This document shows positions 1-9,964 of a DNA stretch of 39,086 nucleotides, piece after piece; position 1 is the first letter of the stretch; every line of letters starts with the position of its first letter. A program made the position numbers and the translations under genes. The notes below the pieces were generated by a model. The model was not told where the DNA came from, did not search any database, and worked only from the letters and a program-made list of their open reading frames with translations. Origin of the DNA: Anaerolineales bacterium (GTDB taxonomy: Bacteria; Chloroflexota; Anaerolineae; Anaerolineales; UBA6668). Location: assembly GCA_020630175.1 (NCBI GenBank), contig JAHDBW010000001.1:13379-52464 (forward strand). The letters are read 5' to 3'.

Positions 1-3
1 ATT

Positions 4-1623
4 ATGAACACACAGCAAACTGTTGTTGAAGCGCTTGCGCAAGAACTAAAAAGTGCCGGTATTAAGTATGTCTTTGGGCAGCCGGGTGGGGAAGTTGTTG
101 AGCTGATTGAGGCATTAGCTCAAGAAGAAATTGAGTTCGTGCTGATGGGCTTAGAAAGTGCCGCAGCCCTAGCTGCCGCTACGCTTGGCCAAGCGACGGG
201 CGTGCCGGGTGTTTGCTTAACTACACTGGGGCCGGGGGCTTGTAACTTGGCGCTTGGGTTGGGGGATGCATTTTTAGACCGCCATCCAATGTTGGCAATT
301 TCTGCCCGCACGAATACAAATATTGCCAGTTGGTACAACCATCAACATCTTGAACTGAATGCGATGTACGCGCCAATTACCAAAGATTCTGTGGCATTAG
401 ATGGGGTGAACACTGCGCAAAAAGTGCGTCAAGCGTTGGCGCTGAGCGTTGAACACACGCGTGGCCCGGTTTATCTAACGCTACCCGGTAATATTGCCCC
501 GCTCGCTGAGCAACTTACAGCAACTGACGCTCAACCAGCACCAATGGCTAACGATCCACAGGCAACGCTGGCTGTTATTGAAGCGCGCCTCAATCAGGCC
601 CAAACGCCTGTGGCAGTCGTCGGCATTGCGCTCGATCAACATGATGCTACAACCGTCACTGCGATCCGTCAGTTCCTCGCCGCAACGGATATTCCTTACG
701 CCGATACGCCAAAAACCAAAGGCTTAGTTGACCCGAACAGCGCCAATTATTTGGGCACGTTCCTCAGTGCGTCTGGTGATCGGGCGATCAATCAATTGAT
801 TGACGGTGCCGATTTAGTGTTAGGCATTGGCTACGATCCGGTGGAAACGACGTATCAGTGGCATCTGAAAGACAATTACGTCGGGCTTGCCGCCGGGGCA
901 ACCGCATATGGCACTTATCAGCCCGCGTATGAGGCTATTGGCGATGTCCCGACCATGCTGAAGCAGCTCGAGCAGCGCTATGATGCCCAAACCACGTGGA
1001 CGCCAGACACGTTTGCTGCGGTTCGCACGGCGGTCAAAGATGCGATTACACCACCGCTAGAAAAGACTGCGGCGGGTTTAGCACCAATTGAAGTTGCGAC
1101 AGCTTTACGGGCGGCCTTGCCCAGCAATACGCAACTCACGGTAGATACTGGCCAGCATAAAATGATCATGGCCCAAGCATGGACAACAACTGAACCGCTG
1201 ACGTATTACAACTCTAATGGTCTTTCCTCGATGAGCACAGCAGTGCCGGGCGCAATTGCGCTTGCGTTGCATGACCCGGAACGGCCGGTTGTTTCGGTCA
1301 GTGGAGACGGTGGGTTTGCCATGATGGTGCAAGAGCTTGAGACGGTCAATCGCTTGGGCATCGCGCCGTTATTCGTGGTGTTTGTCGATCAAGCCCTGAG
1401 CCTCATCCGCTTGCCGCAAAAGCTGCGTGGTTTGCCTGCACGCGGCATTGATTTAGCACCTGTCGATTGGGTGCAGGTGGCGCAAGGCTTTGGTGTTGCT
1501 GGGCAGTGGGTTGACACGATTGAAGACCTTGAAAGCGCAGTTGCTAACTGGGTGCAAGATCGGAAGGCGCTAGTTTTAGCTGTGCGGGTAGATGAAGCGC
1601 TTTATGCTGGGAACACCTACTAG
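4..1623 (+). CDS. Thiamine pyrophosphate-dependent enzyme, acetolactate synthase-like
   Basis: 539-aa ORF; N-terminal YVFGQPGGEVVELIEAL, TTLGPGACNLALGLGDAFLDRHPMLAI and C-terminal VSGDGGFAMMVQELETV (GDG TPP/Mg motif) are typical of the COG0028 family. Substrate not assignable. Confidence 0.9.
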   Translation: MNTQQTVVEALAQELKSAGIKYVFGQPGGEVVELIEALAQEEIEFVLMGLESAAALAAATLGQATGVPGVCLTTLGPGACNLALGLGDAFLDRHPMLAISARTNTNIASWYNHQHLELNAMYAPITKDSVALDGVNTAQKVRQALALSVEHTRGPVYLTLPGNIAPLAEQLTATDAQPAPMANDPQATLAVIEARLNQAQTPVAVVGIALDQHDATTVTAIRQFLAATDIPYADTPKTKGLVDPNSANYLGTFLSASGDRAINQLIDGADLVLGIGYDPVETTYQWHLKDNYVGLAAGATAYGTYQPAYEAIGDVPTMLKQLEQRYDAQTTWTPDTFAAVRTAVKDAITPPLEKTAAGLAPIEVATALRAALPSNTQLTVDTGQHKMIMAQAWTTTEPLTYYNSNGLSSMSTAVPGAIALALHDPERPVVSVSGDGGFAMMVQELETVNRLGIAPLFVVFVDQALSLIRLPQKLRGLPARGIDLAPVDWVQVAQGFGVAGQWVDTIEDLESAVANWVQDRKALVLAVRVDEALYAGNTY

Positions 1624-1629
1624 TCTAGT

Positions 1630-2094
1630 ATGAATGTGCAAGAAGACTTCCCCATTAGCGCAGAAGTTGCTGCCGCGTTTGATTCGTATCCAGCAGAAAT
1701 GCGAGCGAAGTTGCTAACATTGCGCCAACTGATTTTTGAAACTGCCGCTGCGTTAGAATCTGTTGGTGAGATTGAAGAAACATTGAAATGGGGTGAGCCG
1801 AGCTACCTAACGCCGCAGACCAAAAGCGGTAGCACTGTGCGTTTGGCATGGAAAGCTAAAAAGCCAGATCAATATTCAATCTTCTTCAAATGTACGGCGA
1901 ACTTAGTGGTTGCGTTCCGAGAGAAGTTTCCAGATCAATTCTCATTTGGCGGCGATCGAAGCATTGACTTCAAACTTGACGAAACTGTGCCCGACGCTGC
2001 ATTGAAGCAGTGTATTGCCTTGGCATTGACGTACCATCGTAATAAGACGCTTACGCCAACGCAGCGCTGGGAAACAGTTGCGCATTTGGCTTAG
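1630..2094 (+). CDS. DUF1801 domain-containing protein
   Basis: 154-aa ORF directly downstream; LKWGEPSYLT and KKPDQYSIFFKC resemble DUF1801/YdhG-like proteins. Confidence 0.7.
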   Translation: MNVQEDFPISAEVAAAFDSYPAEMRAKLLTLRQLIFETAAALESVGEIEETLKWGEPSYLTPQTKSGSTVRLAWKAKKPDQYSIFFKCTANLVVAFREKFPDQFSFGGDRSIDFKLDETVPDAALKQCIALALTYHRNKTLTPTQRWETVAHLA

Positions 2095-2115
2095 AAACTG
2101 AAGCCTTAAAAATAA

Positions 2116-2148
2116 AAAGCCCTTGGTAAACAGCCAAGGGCTTTTTTT
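2116..2148. terminator. Rho-independent terminator, probably bidirectional
   Basis: AAAGCCCTTGG-taaacag-CCAAGGGCTTT then T-run, A-run on the other side; between convergent genes. Confidence 0.9.
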
Positions 2149-2166
2149 GTGTCAAAGGGAAATAGC

Positions 2167-2904
2167 TTAGTGCCCCGCAGCAATCGCGTCTTCCAATCCA
2201 GCTAACCGTTCAATTTCGTCTCGATCTGTAATCACGCGGGACAGCTTACCGTCTTGCATACGGATGACTTTGTCTACAAAGCGCACCATGCGTAGATCAT
2301 GGGTGACCATAATGCCAGCGCGTTTTTGTTCGTGGATGAGGTCACGGAATGTGCCGACAACTTGATTGGCGCGCTCTGTGTCTAAGCTAGCGGTTGGTTC
2401 ATCGGCCAATACCAAGCCCGGTTGATGCACTAGGGCGCGTGCAATGGCAACCCGCTGGCGTTGTCCACCAGATAGCTGTCCGGGCAAGCTTTTCGCACGG
2501 TCGGCAAGGCCAAGGCGATCTAGTAATTCACTGGCGTATTGTTTGGTGGTCTTGCTAAAGGTGCCGTTCAGCTTCAGCATCAGCTCAATATTTTCGAGTG
2601 AGTTGAGGTAGGGCACTAAGTTACTGCCCTGGAAGACAAAGCCGATCTTTTCGCGGCGGAAACGCGTGCGTTTGCGTTCGTTGAGGGTTGCCATCTCTTG
2701 GCCAGAAACTTTGATCGAGCCCGCACTTGGTGCCAGCAGCCCGGCTAACAAAGCCAGCATGGTTGTTTTACCAGACCCACTCGGGCCAACTAGTGCAACA
2801 AACTCACCGTTTTCGACCGCAATCGAAACGCCATCAACTGCGCGGATTTCAGTATCGCCACTTTTATAAAATTTACTAATATCGAAGGTTTCAAGTGCGT
2901 TCAT
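2167..2904 (-). CDS. ABC transporter ATP-binding protein (MacB/LolD/DevA-like)
   Basis: Walker A GPSGSGKTT, signature LSGGQRQRVAIARAL, Walker B LVLADEPTASLD. Confidence 0.95.
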   Translation of the reverse strand: MNALETFDISKFYKSGDTEIRAVDGVSIAVENGEFVALVGPSGSGKTTMLALLAGLLAPSAGSIKVSGQEMATLNERKRTRFRREKIGFVFQGSNLVPYLNSLENIELMLKLNGTFSKTTKQYASELLDRLGLADRAKSLPGQLSGGQRQRVAIARALVHQPGLVLADEPTASLDTERANQVVGTFRDLIHEQKRAGIMVTHDLRMVRFVDKVIRMQDGKLSRVITDRDEIERLAGLEDAIAAGH

Positions 2905-4098
2905 TTAGCCACCCAATCCTAGTGCGGTAAGCGGCTCAACTTTGAGCAATGTGCGCAGTGTGACCAGTCCACCAAGTGGACCAATCAAGAATAACGCGAT
3001 CACTGCATTCCGGATGGTGGTGCCATCAAAGATAATTGGAATACCTTCAGGCAGCACAAGTGCCAGCCCGGATGTGCCTAATCCACCGATCAGAACGCCC
3101 AGCGTGTTGATCAGCACAATTTGTAAAAGCGCTGCAATCACAATTAGGCCGTTGCCTGCGCCAATTGCTTTGAGCATGCCAACTTGGCCTAATTTCTGTA
3201 ATGTTTGAATTTGAAAAAATCCGCCAATTACCAAGACGGCAATCAACAACGTGAACCCTTGCTGTGTATTGAGCGTGCGCTGTTGTTCTGAGTAGCCAGG
3301 CGCAGCTTCATAAGCGGTCTTGCGCGTCACGGCTTGCACGCCAGAAAGCTCACGTTCGATGACGGTTGTCATCGCGTCTATTTGGGTTGGATCGTCAAGC
3401 TTGATACTGATGACGTTGAAGATAACCTCACCCCGCCGAGCGCCAGCTTCTGGCTGAGGGCGGACCCGATCCCAAGTTTCATAGGGGACAAAAATTGAAG
3501 GCTGAATAAAGAATTTACTGCTTTCGCTGATGCCGGTGACTTTGAGTTCGAAGAGCTTTTCATCAACGCCTTGAACGGCCTTGATCGTAATGACATCTCC
3601 AATTTTGATGTCGTTATTTTTGGCGGTGCTTTCGTCTACAACAACTTCATTTGCCCGCGTACGGAGCAGCCCAACACCTTCTAATAGGGCGGGGTCACCG
3701 GGGGCTTTTGGGGCAACACCCCACATGTTTACATCGGTTGGATCTTCGCCAGGCAAAATAATCGAAACAAAGCTCTGGCCCATTGGTCCAGCAGCAGCAA
3801 CGCCATCAATCCTTAGCACTTCACGCACTTTAGACCATGCTAAGCGGCTACCTTGTAAATTGAGCTCGGCAGTTTCTTGAAAGAGCAGTAGCTCACCATC
3901 GAGGTTTTCTAGATACTCGCGGTTTCCTCCACCAAGCCCCTCAGCCAAACCGGCTGTAAACAGCACTAGAAACGTGATTAACGCCACGACCATGCTGACG
4001 AGTAGAAAGCGCAATTTATTGCGCCATATTTCTTTGAAAGAGAGGAATAACGGTAATACCATAAGCGATGTAAACCTTTTGAATGAAGGTCGTTTCAA
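2905..4098 (-). CDS. ABC transporter permease (FtsX/DevC-like)
   Basis: 397-aa ORF with an N-terminal TM, a long extracytoplasmic domain and C-terminal TMs; its stop directly abuts the ATPase ATG. Confidence 0.88.
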   Translation of the reverse strand: MKRPSFKRFTSLMVLPLFLSFKEIWRNKLRFLLVSMVVALITFLVLFTAGLAEGLGGGNREYLENLDGELLLFQETAELNLQGSRLAWSKVREVLRIDGVAAAGPMGQSFVSIILPGEDPTDVNMWGVAPKAPGDPALLEGVGLLRTRANEVVVDESTAKNNDIKIGDVITIKAVQGVDEKLFELKVTGISESSKFFIQPSIFVPYETWDRVRPQPEAGARRGEVIFNVISIKLDDPTQIDAMTTVIERELSGVQAVTRKTAYEAAPGYSEQQRTLNTQQGFTLLIAVLVIGGFFQIQTLQKLGQVGMLKAIGAGNGLIVIAALLQIVLINTLGVLIGGLGTSGLALVLPEGIPIIFDGTTIRNAVIALFLIGPLGGLVTLRTLLKVEPLTALGLGG

Positions 4099-4172
4099 TC
4101 AAGAAAGTGTATCGCTTATTGATAGAGACTGGCAGCATATTTGGCCGCCAGTTTATTAGCAAGTAAAGAACA

Positions 4173-4811
4173 CTAAATTCGACGGCGTACGATGCTTAGC
4201 CCGCCAAATACAATGGTGACGGCTAATAGGCCCATCATGATCATGGCTGGTGGTACAGACGGCGCTGTGGGGCTGGGATCGGCAAAGGTTTGCACGGCCA
4301 ACGTTGCTGGATAGGTGTAAGTTGGCACAACCGTCGCTTCGCCATCGCGCTCTTCAATAAGTTGTAAAACTTCTGGCGGTGGTGACGCTGTTGGCGGTGG
4401 CGGTGGGGTGGAGTCAAATTCAATGATTTCGATTGCATTGAAGTCAATACCGCGAATTTGCACAAGATCGCGTGAAATCCAGCCTTTGTTGTCTGGTGCG
4501 CCCAGATATTCTACTTGGATCCATGAGCCAGACTCAGAACGGCCTAACAATGGTGTTTGCTGACCACTTACTAAGAACCCGACTTGTGGGAATGCAACAC
4601 TAGGGCCACTGCGAATGTTGAGCTGGTCTGGTGAATACACAACCGGCCCTGACAATGTCGCCGTAGCCGGTGGGGTATAGGTCAATGTAAATGTTGGGGC
4701 ACTTTGCGCATTAGCCGGTGGGGCAATGCTTGCCCAGAAGCTAAATGCCAACATCATCAGCATAAACGTTACAAAAAATGCAACACTGTAAATAAAGGAA
4801 CGTTGTTTCAT
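4173..4811 (-). CDS. Secreted/anchored protein with bacterial SH3 domain
   Basis: Signal peptide, LNIRSGPSVAFPQVGFLVSGQQTPLLGRSESGSWIQVEY (SH3_3-like), C-terminal TM plus RRR. ATG at 4811 preferred over TTG at 4814. Confidence 0.8.
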   Translation of the reverse strand: MKQRSFIYSVAFFVTFMLMMLAFSFWASIAPPANAQSAPTFTLTYTPPATATLSGPVVYSPDQLNIRSGPSVAFPQVGFLVSGQQTPLLGRSESGSWIQVEYLGAPDNKGWISRDLVQIRGIDFNAIEIIEFDSTPPPPPTASPPPEVLQLIEERDGEATVVPTYTYPATLAVQTFADPSPTAPSVPPAMIMMGLLAVTIVFGGLSIVRRRI

Positions 4812-4980
4812 CAAATAAATTTGCGGGTTTGAATACCTAACCTACGGGATTATACTGAGAATTGTACGTTGTGAGTTGAACGGTGGTCGCCGTTATAATA
4901 AACAGACTTTGATGATTGTACTTTGCAATCATCATCATAATTTTGATACGAAACATTAATGTGACAGGTTAGGGAAATAT

Positions 4981-5448
4981 ATGTCTGAAGAATCAACGAC
5001 AACTGGAATGTACTTTGAAGATTTCGAAGTCGGCCATTCAATTAAATCTGTGGCCCGCACCGTAACAGAAACTGACGTTGTCATGTTTTCTGGCGTGTCT
5101 GGCGATTTCAATCCATTGCATACCGATGCAGAGTTTGCCAGCGCTACGCCGTTTGGGCAGCGCATTGCCCACGGCTTACTTGGGCTTTCAATGGCGTCTG
5201 GCCTAATTGCGCGCACCGGAATTTTAGATGGAACCGTGATGGCGTTTAGAGAAGTGAACGCTTGGAAATTTAGTAAACCAATTCTTTTTGGCGATACCAT
5301 CCACGTGAAACTGGAAGTTGCTAGCGTGAAAGCGATGCGGCGTGCCGGTGGCGGTTTGGTTGGCATCAAAGTCAATGTTATTAATCAACGTGGTGAGACA
5401 ACCCAAACAGGAATGTGGTCTGTCCTGATGAAAAGCCGCGCGGCTTAG
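4981..5448 (+). CDS. MaoC-like dehydratase / hotdog-fold protein
   Basis: 155 aa; YFEDFEVGH, FNPLHTDAEFA, IAHGLLGLSMASGL are typical MaoC/(R)-hydratase motifs. Confidence 0.88.
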   Translation: MSEESTTTGMYFEDFEVGHSIKSVARTVTETDVVMFSGVSGDFNPLHTDAEFASATPFGQRIAHGLLGLSMASGLIARTGILDGTVMAFREVNAWKFSKPILFGDTIHVKLEVASVKAMRRAGGGLVGIKVNVINQRGETTQTGMWSVLMKSRAA

Positions 5449-5489
5449 ATAAAGTGGCTGGCGTTTAAGCGTACGGTCTAACTGGATAT

Positions 5490-8400
5490 ATGACGGAAGA
5501 ACAAAACAATCCCGGGCATGATGATGCAACACGTAAGAATCAGCCTGTCCGGCCTGATCCTAACCCAACACCAAGTGACAAAACTGTCGCTTGGCGACCA
5601 AATGCTGCATTGCCAGAAGAGGAGGGCGATACAAAGCCTAATCCTGCGGTGCAACTGCCAAATGCAGGCGACAAAACCGTTGTCTGGCGGCCGAGTGTGC
5701 AGCCAGCGACACCGTCAACGCAACCCTTAGCGCCGACGCCGCCAAACCCGGCGGATCAGCCTACAGTTGCCGTCCGTCCGGCTGGTGATTTAGATCAGAC
5801 CCGTGTCCAGCAGCCGGTACAACGGCCAGCCGCTGCGCCACACGTTCCACCTGTTAATGCGCCGCTTGATCCTTTTGCAGGTGCGCCACAGCCACCGTTG
5901 CCGCAGCGCGTGCCGCAACAGGATCCCAACCTCACGCAGGTCCAGCCGGGATCGGCCTATGGTGCGTCGCGTGTGCAGCAGCCGGTTCAGCGGCCACAAC
6001 CGCCACAGCAACCAGTTCAACAGCCAGCGCCGCAGCAACCGCGTTATCAGGTGCCTGTGCCGCCACCGGGCGCAGCAAATGCACCGGGTGCACCACGTAA
6101 GGCCGCCACGCCTAGCCGTCGCCCGGCCGCTGTGCCACAAAAGCGGCCAGCTAAACAGCGTGTTACTCCGCCAAAGCCGACAAAGAAAAAACGTCAACGC
6201 CGTCAACGCGGCTGTTTGCCTCGGTTTTTCTTAGGGCTGCTTGGGCTAACCCTTGTTACAGCGTTTATCGGCGCATCGTTCCTGATTTTTCAATACTATC
6301 GGATCGCGTCGGACTTGCCAGACGTAACCCAACTGCGGGCTGGCGCAAAGAAATTTGAATCAACCTTCATTTATGACCGTGATGGTGATGTTCTTTATGA
6401 AATCAATGACCCTGCTGAGGGACGGCGCAGTTATGTGACACTGGATCAAATTTCGCCGCATGTCATTGCAGCAACGATTGCCACAGAAGATAAGGATTTT
6501 TGGTCTAATTTGGGCTTTGATCCTTACGGGATTGCACGTGCGGTCTATCAGAATTACACGCAAGGCGGCGTTGTGAGTGGTGCAAGTACCATTACGCAGC
6601 AGTTGGCGCGGCTTTTGCTCCTCTCGCCTGAAGAGCGCTTGCAGCGTACCAATGAGCGCAAAATTCGTGAAATTATTTTGTCTTATCAGATGCGGGCAAC
6701 GTACGACCCGGATGAGATTTTAGAACTGTATCTGAATGAAATTTACTACGGCAATTTGTCGTATGGGATTGAGGCTGCCTCAAAGACCTACTTTGGTAAA
6801 TCCGCGTCAGAGCTAACGTTTGCGGAAGCGTCTTTCTTGGCTGGGTTGCCCCAAAGCCCCGGTGTTTATGACGTCTTTAGCGATGCAACATACGACCTGA
6901 CACTGTCACGGCATCAATCAGTTGTTGGGCTAACACGCCGGCAATCACAGGGGTGTGAGACCAATCCAGCGAATAGCATTCAAGTGAATGGCGCTGGCGA
7001 TGTGATCTGTGTAACAGAAGAGCAAGCAATTGAAGCCGTGCTTGAGATCAAAGACCGCGACTTTATTCCACCGGCAAATTCGGCGCAGCATCCCCACTGG
7101 GTGAACTATATCCGCTTCCAATTAGAAAGCGAGTATGGCGCGCAAGATATTTATCGGTCTGGGTTCCGCGTGTTCACCACCTTAGATAGTGACCTGCAAA
7201 ACTACGCCCAAAAGAGCGTGCGCGATCACGTGTCTTCTTTAGAAGGGCGCGGCGTGTCTAACGGTGCACTCGTCGGTATTGACCCCTTAACCGGCAAGAT
7301 CTTGACGATGATTGGGTCAGATAATTTCAATGATCCTAAAGATGGGCAAATCAATATGGCGCTGCAGCCACGCCAGCCGGGGTCTTCAATCAAGCCGTTT
7401 GTGTTCTTGAAAGCCTTTGAAAACGGCTGGACGCCCAGCACAATGATTTGGGATGTGCCAACCCGCTTCCCAAATGGGGCGTTATCAGATTATGTGCCGC
7501 GTAACTACGATGAGAAATTCCGTGGCCCAGTGTCTGTCCGGAATGCGCTAGGCAATTCGCTAAATATCCCTGCTGTCCGCGCGTTACAAGAAGCTGGTAT
7601 TTATGACAATCCACGCACGGCAGAGCCAAACGACGGTGTAACAGCCCTGTTGGCTGAATTAGGTATTACAACCTTAGATAGTGATCAGTATGGCTTAGCG
7701 CTTTCGCTAGGCGGTGGTGATGTAACACTAATGGAGTGGACCGGCGCTTATGCAACGCTTGCCAATGAAGGGCGGCGCGTTTTCCCATACTCGATTGAAC
7801 GCATCACCAATGCCAAGCGTGAAATTATCTGTGAGCAACCGTTGACCCCAGAGGATTGGGCGCTCAATCGCGATGATCCAACTTCAATCCCACCCTGTGA
7901 AGTGCCGCCAGAAAACTGGGGGGCACAGGTCATTCCAGTTGAACACGCTTACCTGATGAGCAATATCTTGTCTGATGATCAGGCGCGTTATTCAGTCTTT
8001 GGCGCGGGCACCTCATTAGAGACGCAAGCCAATGCCGCCGTCAAAACGGGCACAACGAATGATGTTCGTGACACCTGGGCGATGGGTTATTTGCCAAACT
8101 TGGCAGTTGGGGTTTGGACAGGGAATGCCGACTTTACGCCAATGGATCAGGAACTGGGCAGTGCCACCATCGCTGGCCCAATTTGGAACCGGGTAATTAC
8201 AGGTGCGTTTGACATTTTAGATGATGAACCGGCGCAATTCGCGCGCCCATCAACAATTGTTGAGCGTGAAGTCTGTGTTGTAACAGGGGCTTTGGTCAGT
8301 GACTATTGCCGCGAAATGGTCAATCCTTATACGGGTTGGGCGGGCACGTATCGCGAAGTGTTTGCTGCTGGCAGTGAACCTGCTGGTGCCGAGCAAGACG

Positions 8401-9092
8401 TGGTTGGCTACTTAGAAGTTGATCAATTCTCAGGGAAGTTGCCAAGCACCACCTGTGGCCGTGATTACGTAGAAACGCGGCGCGTCTTAAATGTGCAAGA
8501 TCCTTTTGCCTTAGATTGGCTAGCACAAGATGAACTTGGCCAGCAGTTTGCGCAAGTGCTTAAGCTTGAAGAAGGCGTTGACGTTGCCCCGCGAGAAGAG
8601 TGTGGCCTTGATGATCCACGCCCATTGATTGAAGTTGCTTATCCGCCGAACGGGCAAGAAATTCGTGAACGGATTGAAGTCTGGGGCTTTATTGACGTGC
8701 TCAATGGTGAGTTCGATTACTATGAAATTGAGTGGGGCTTTACAGATGACCCGCAAGAGTGGGGCCCAACCCAAGGGCGGCAGCGCTTGCCTGTCCCGCG
8801 TGATGGTGGGGAGCCACAAATGTTAGGGCAATGGTCGATTGTTGCAATCCCTTCTGGGCCAGTCACTGTGCGGATTCGCGTATTTGACAAAGCCGGTCAC
8901 GTAGCAGAGGTGCGGCGCACAATCCAGATTAACAATCCTAACCCAATTGAGCCAACGCCAACGCCTACAACAGTTATTCCAACCGACACACCAATTACGC
9001 CAGCGGAGACCCCGTTGCCAGATGCAACCCCAACGCCGGTGCCACCAACGCCAACCGCAACCGTAATCCCAACGGAAGATCCAGCGCCATAA
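5490..9092 (+). CDS. Class A penicillin-binding protein (GT51 transglycosylase plus transpeptidase)
   Basis: GT51 motifs ATEDKDFWSNLGFD, GASTITQQLARLLLL, ILELYLNEIYYG; transpeptidase SxxK (GSSIKPF), NSLN, KTGTT. Long P/Q-rich cytoplasmic N-terminus, one TM, Thr/Pro-rich C-terminal tail. Confidence 0.95.
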   Translation: MTEEQNNPGHDDATRKNQPVRPDPNPTPSDKTVAWRPNAALPEEEGDTKPNPAVQLPNAGDKTVVWRPSVQPATPSTQPLAPTPPNPADQPTVAVRPAGDLDQTRVQQPVQRPAAAPHVPPVNAPLDPFAGAPQPPLPQRVPQQDPNLTQVQPGSAYGASRVQQPVQRPQPPQQPVQQPAPQQPRYQVPVPPPGAANAPGAPRKAATPSRRPAAVPQKRPAKQRVTPPKPTKKKRQRRQRGCLPRFFLGLLGLTLVTAFIGASFLIFQYYRIASDLPDVTQLRAGAKKFESTFIYDRDGDVLYEINDPAEGRRSYVTLDQISPHVIAATIATEDKDFWSNLGFDPYGIARAVYQNYTQGGVVSGASTITQQLARLLLLSPEERLQRTNERKIREIILSYQMRATYDPDEILELYLNEIYYGNLSYGIEAASKTYFGKSASELTFAEASFLAGLPQSPGVYDVFSDATYDLTLSRHQSVVGLTRRQSQGCETNPANSIQVNGAGDVICVTEEQAIEAVLEIKDRDFIPPANSAQHPHWVNYIRFQLESEYGAQDIYRSGFRVFTTLDSDLQNYAQKSVRDHVSSLEGRGVSNGALVGIDPLTGKILTMIGSDNFNDPKDGQINMALQPRQPGSSIKPFVFLKAFENGWTPSTMIWDVPTRFPNGALSDYVPRNYDEKFRGPVSVRNALGNSLNIPAVRALQEAGIYDNPRTAEPNDGVTALLAELGITTLDSDQYGLALSLGGGDVTLMEWTGAYATLANEGRRVFPYSIERITNAKREIICEQPLTPEDWALNRDDPTSIPPCEVPPENWGAQVIPVEHAYLMSNILSDDQARYSVFGAGTSLETQANAAVKTGTTNDVRDTWAMGYLPNLAVGVWTGNADFTPMDQELGSATIAGPIWNRVITGAFDILDDEPAQFARPSTIVEREVCVVTGALVSDYCREMVNPYTGWAGTYREVFAAGSEPAGAEQDVVGYLEVDQFSGKLPSTTCGRDYVETRRVLNVQDPFALDWLAQDELGQQFAQVLKLEEGVDVAPREECGLDDPRPLIEVAYPPNGQEIRERIEVWGFIDVLNGEFDYYEIEWGFTDDPQEWGPTQGRQRLPVPRDGGEPQMLGQWSIVAIPSGPVTVRIRVFDKAGHVAEVRRTIQINNPNPIEPTPTPTTVIPTDTPITPAETPLPDATPTPVPPTPTATVIPTEDPAP

Positions 9093-9169
9093 GCATGGGT
9101 CTGCTATATATAAACTTATTTCTAACTCGATAGGCATGCAATCACAACTTGCATTGCACGCGTAACAGT

Positions 9170-9183
9170 TATAATCTGTTTAT
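9170..9183 (+). promoter_or_regulatory. -10 element TATAAT 8 nt upstream of ATG (possible leaderless start)
   Basis: TATAAT at 9170-9175, ATG at 9184; TTGCAT at 9149-9154 may be a -35 with a short 15-nt spacer. Confidence 0.55.
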
Positions 9184-9822
9184 ATGGCAGACCCAAACTT
9201 AGCACCCGACAATACTTACTTCTATCCCAATCGCATTGGGCGTGTGATTCTGCAGTCGATGGAAGATATTATGGGTGAATCTTCTGCCCAGCAAGTGTTG
9301 GAAATTGCTAACCTTACGCACTTGTCTCGCAAACCAGCTGGTAACCTTGTAAAAGAGTTTCCGTTTGAGTGGGTGTCTGCACTTCAGGCCGCAACCGAAG
9401 AGGTTTACGGCATCAAAACCGGCCGTAGTCATAATCTGAAAATCGGCCGCAACTGCTTGAATACAGGGTTGCGTGAATTTGACCCGATCTTGGGCGTTGC
9501 TGATTTGCCAATTCGCCTGATGCCGCTGGGCATGAAGTTCCGCGTGGGTCTGGATGTGTTCTCACGTTTATTCAACAACTTTAGTGATCAGGTCGTGCGG
9601 CTTTCTAGCACAGACAAGCATATTCTTTGGATTATTGAACGTTGCCCCGTGTGTTGGGGGCGTCAGTCTGATGCGCCGTGTTGTCAATTGGCAACTGGTA
9701 TTTTGGAAGAAGCAATTTTCTGGGGAACTGGCGGGCGCCGGTATCGTGTTGAAGAAACGGCCTGTATTGCCGCAGGCGCAGAACATTGTGTTTTCCAAAT
9801 TGATAAACGCCCGTTAGATTAA
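9184..9822 (+). CDS. V4R (4-vinyl reductase) domain protein
   Basis: 212 aa; C-terminal CPVCWGRQSDAPCCQLATGILEEAIFWGTGGRRYRVEETACIAAGAEHCVFQI fits the V4R domain. Confidence 0.8.
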   Translation: MADPNLAPDNTYFYPNRIGRVILQSMEDIMGESSAQQVLEIANLTHLSRKPAGNLVKEFPFEWVSALQAATEEVYGIKTGRSHNLKIGRNCLNTGLREFDPILGVADLPIRLMPLGMKFRVGLDVFSRLFNNFSDQVVRLSSTDKHILWIIERCPVCWGRQSDAPCCQLATGILEEAIFWGTGGRRYRVEETACIAAGAEHCVFQIDKRPLD

Positions 9823-9964
9823 CCAGCGTTGGCCTAACGCTACGACCCCGTTGGGTGCGCGTATCGGCCCAACTATTCCCACATTCCACACATTACGGTA
9901 ACCTTGCCAAGACAGCACAATATCGTGTGTTGTTGATAAATCCCTACATCCCCGATTGATTTTT

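Noticed and set aside
4956-5375. 139-aa minus-strand ORF over the MaoC-like gene
   Set aside because: Antisense shadow ORF; the plus-strand MaoC motifs are clear.
5790-6234. Long overlapping ORFs on both strands in the PBP N-terminal region (138 aa minus, 143 aa plus)
   Set aside because: Low-complexity Arg/Trp- or Arg/His/Ser-rich translations produced by the P/Q-rich repeat coding sequence; the PBP frame explains the region.
8940-9092. Thr/Pro repeats at the PBP C-terminus (and 10140-10190 in the lipoprotein) as nucleotide tandem repeats
   Set aside because: Simple low-complexity extracytoplasmic linker coding (TPTPT type), common in this kind of genome; not a distinct repeat element.
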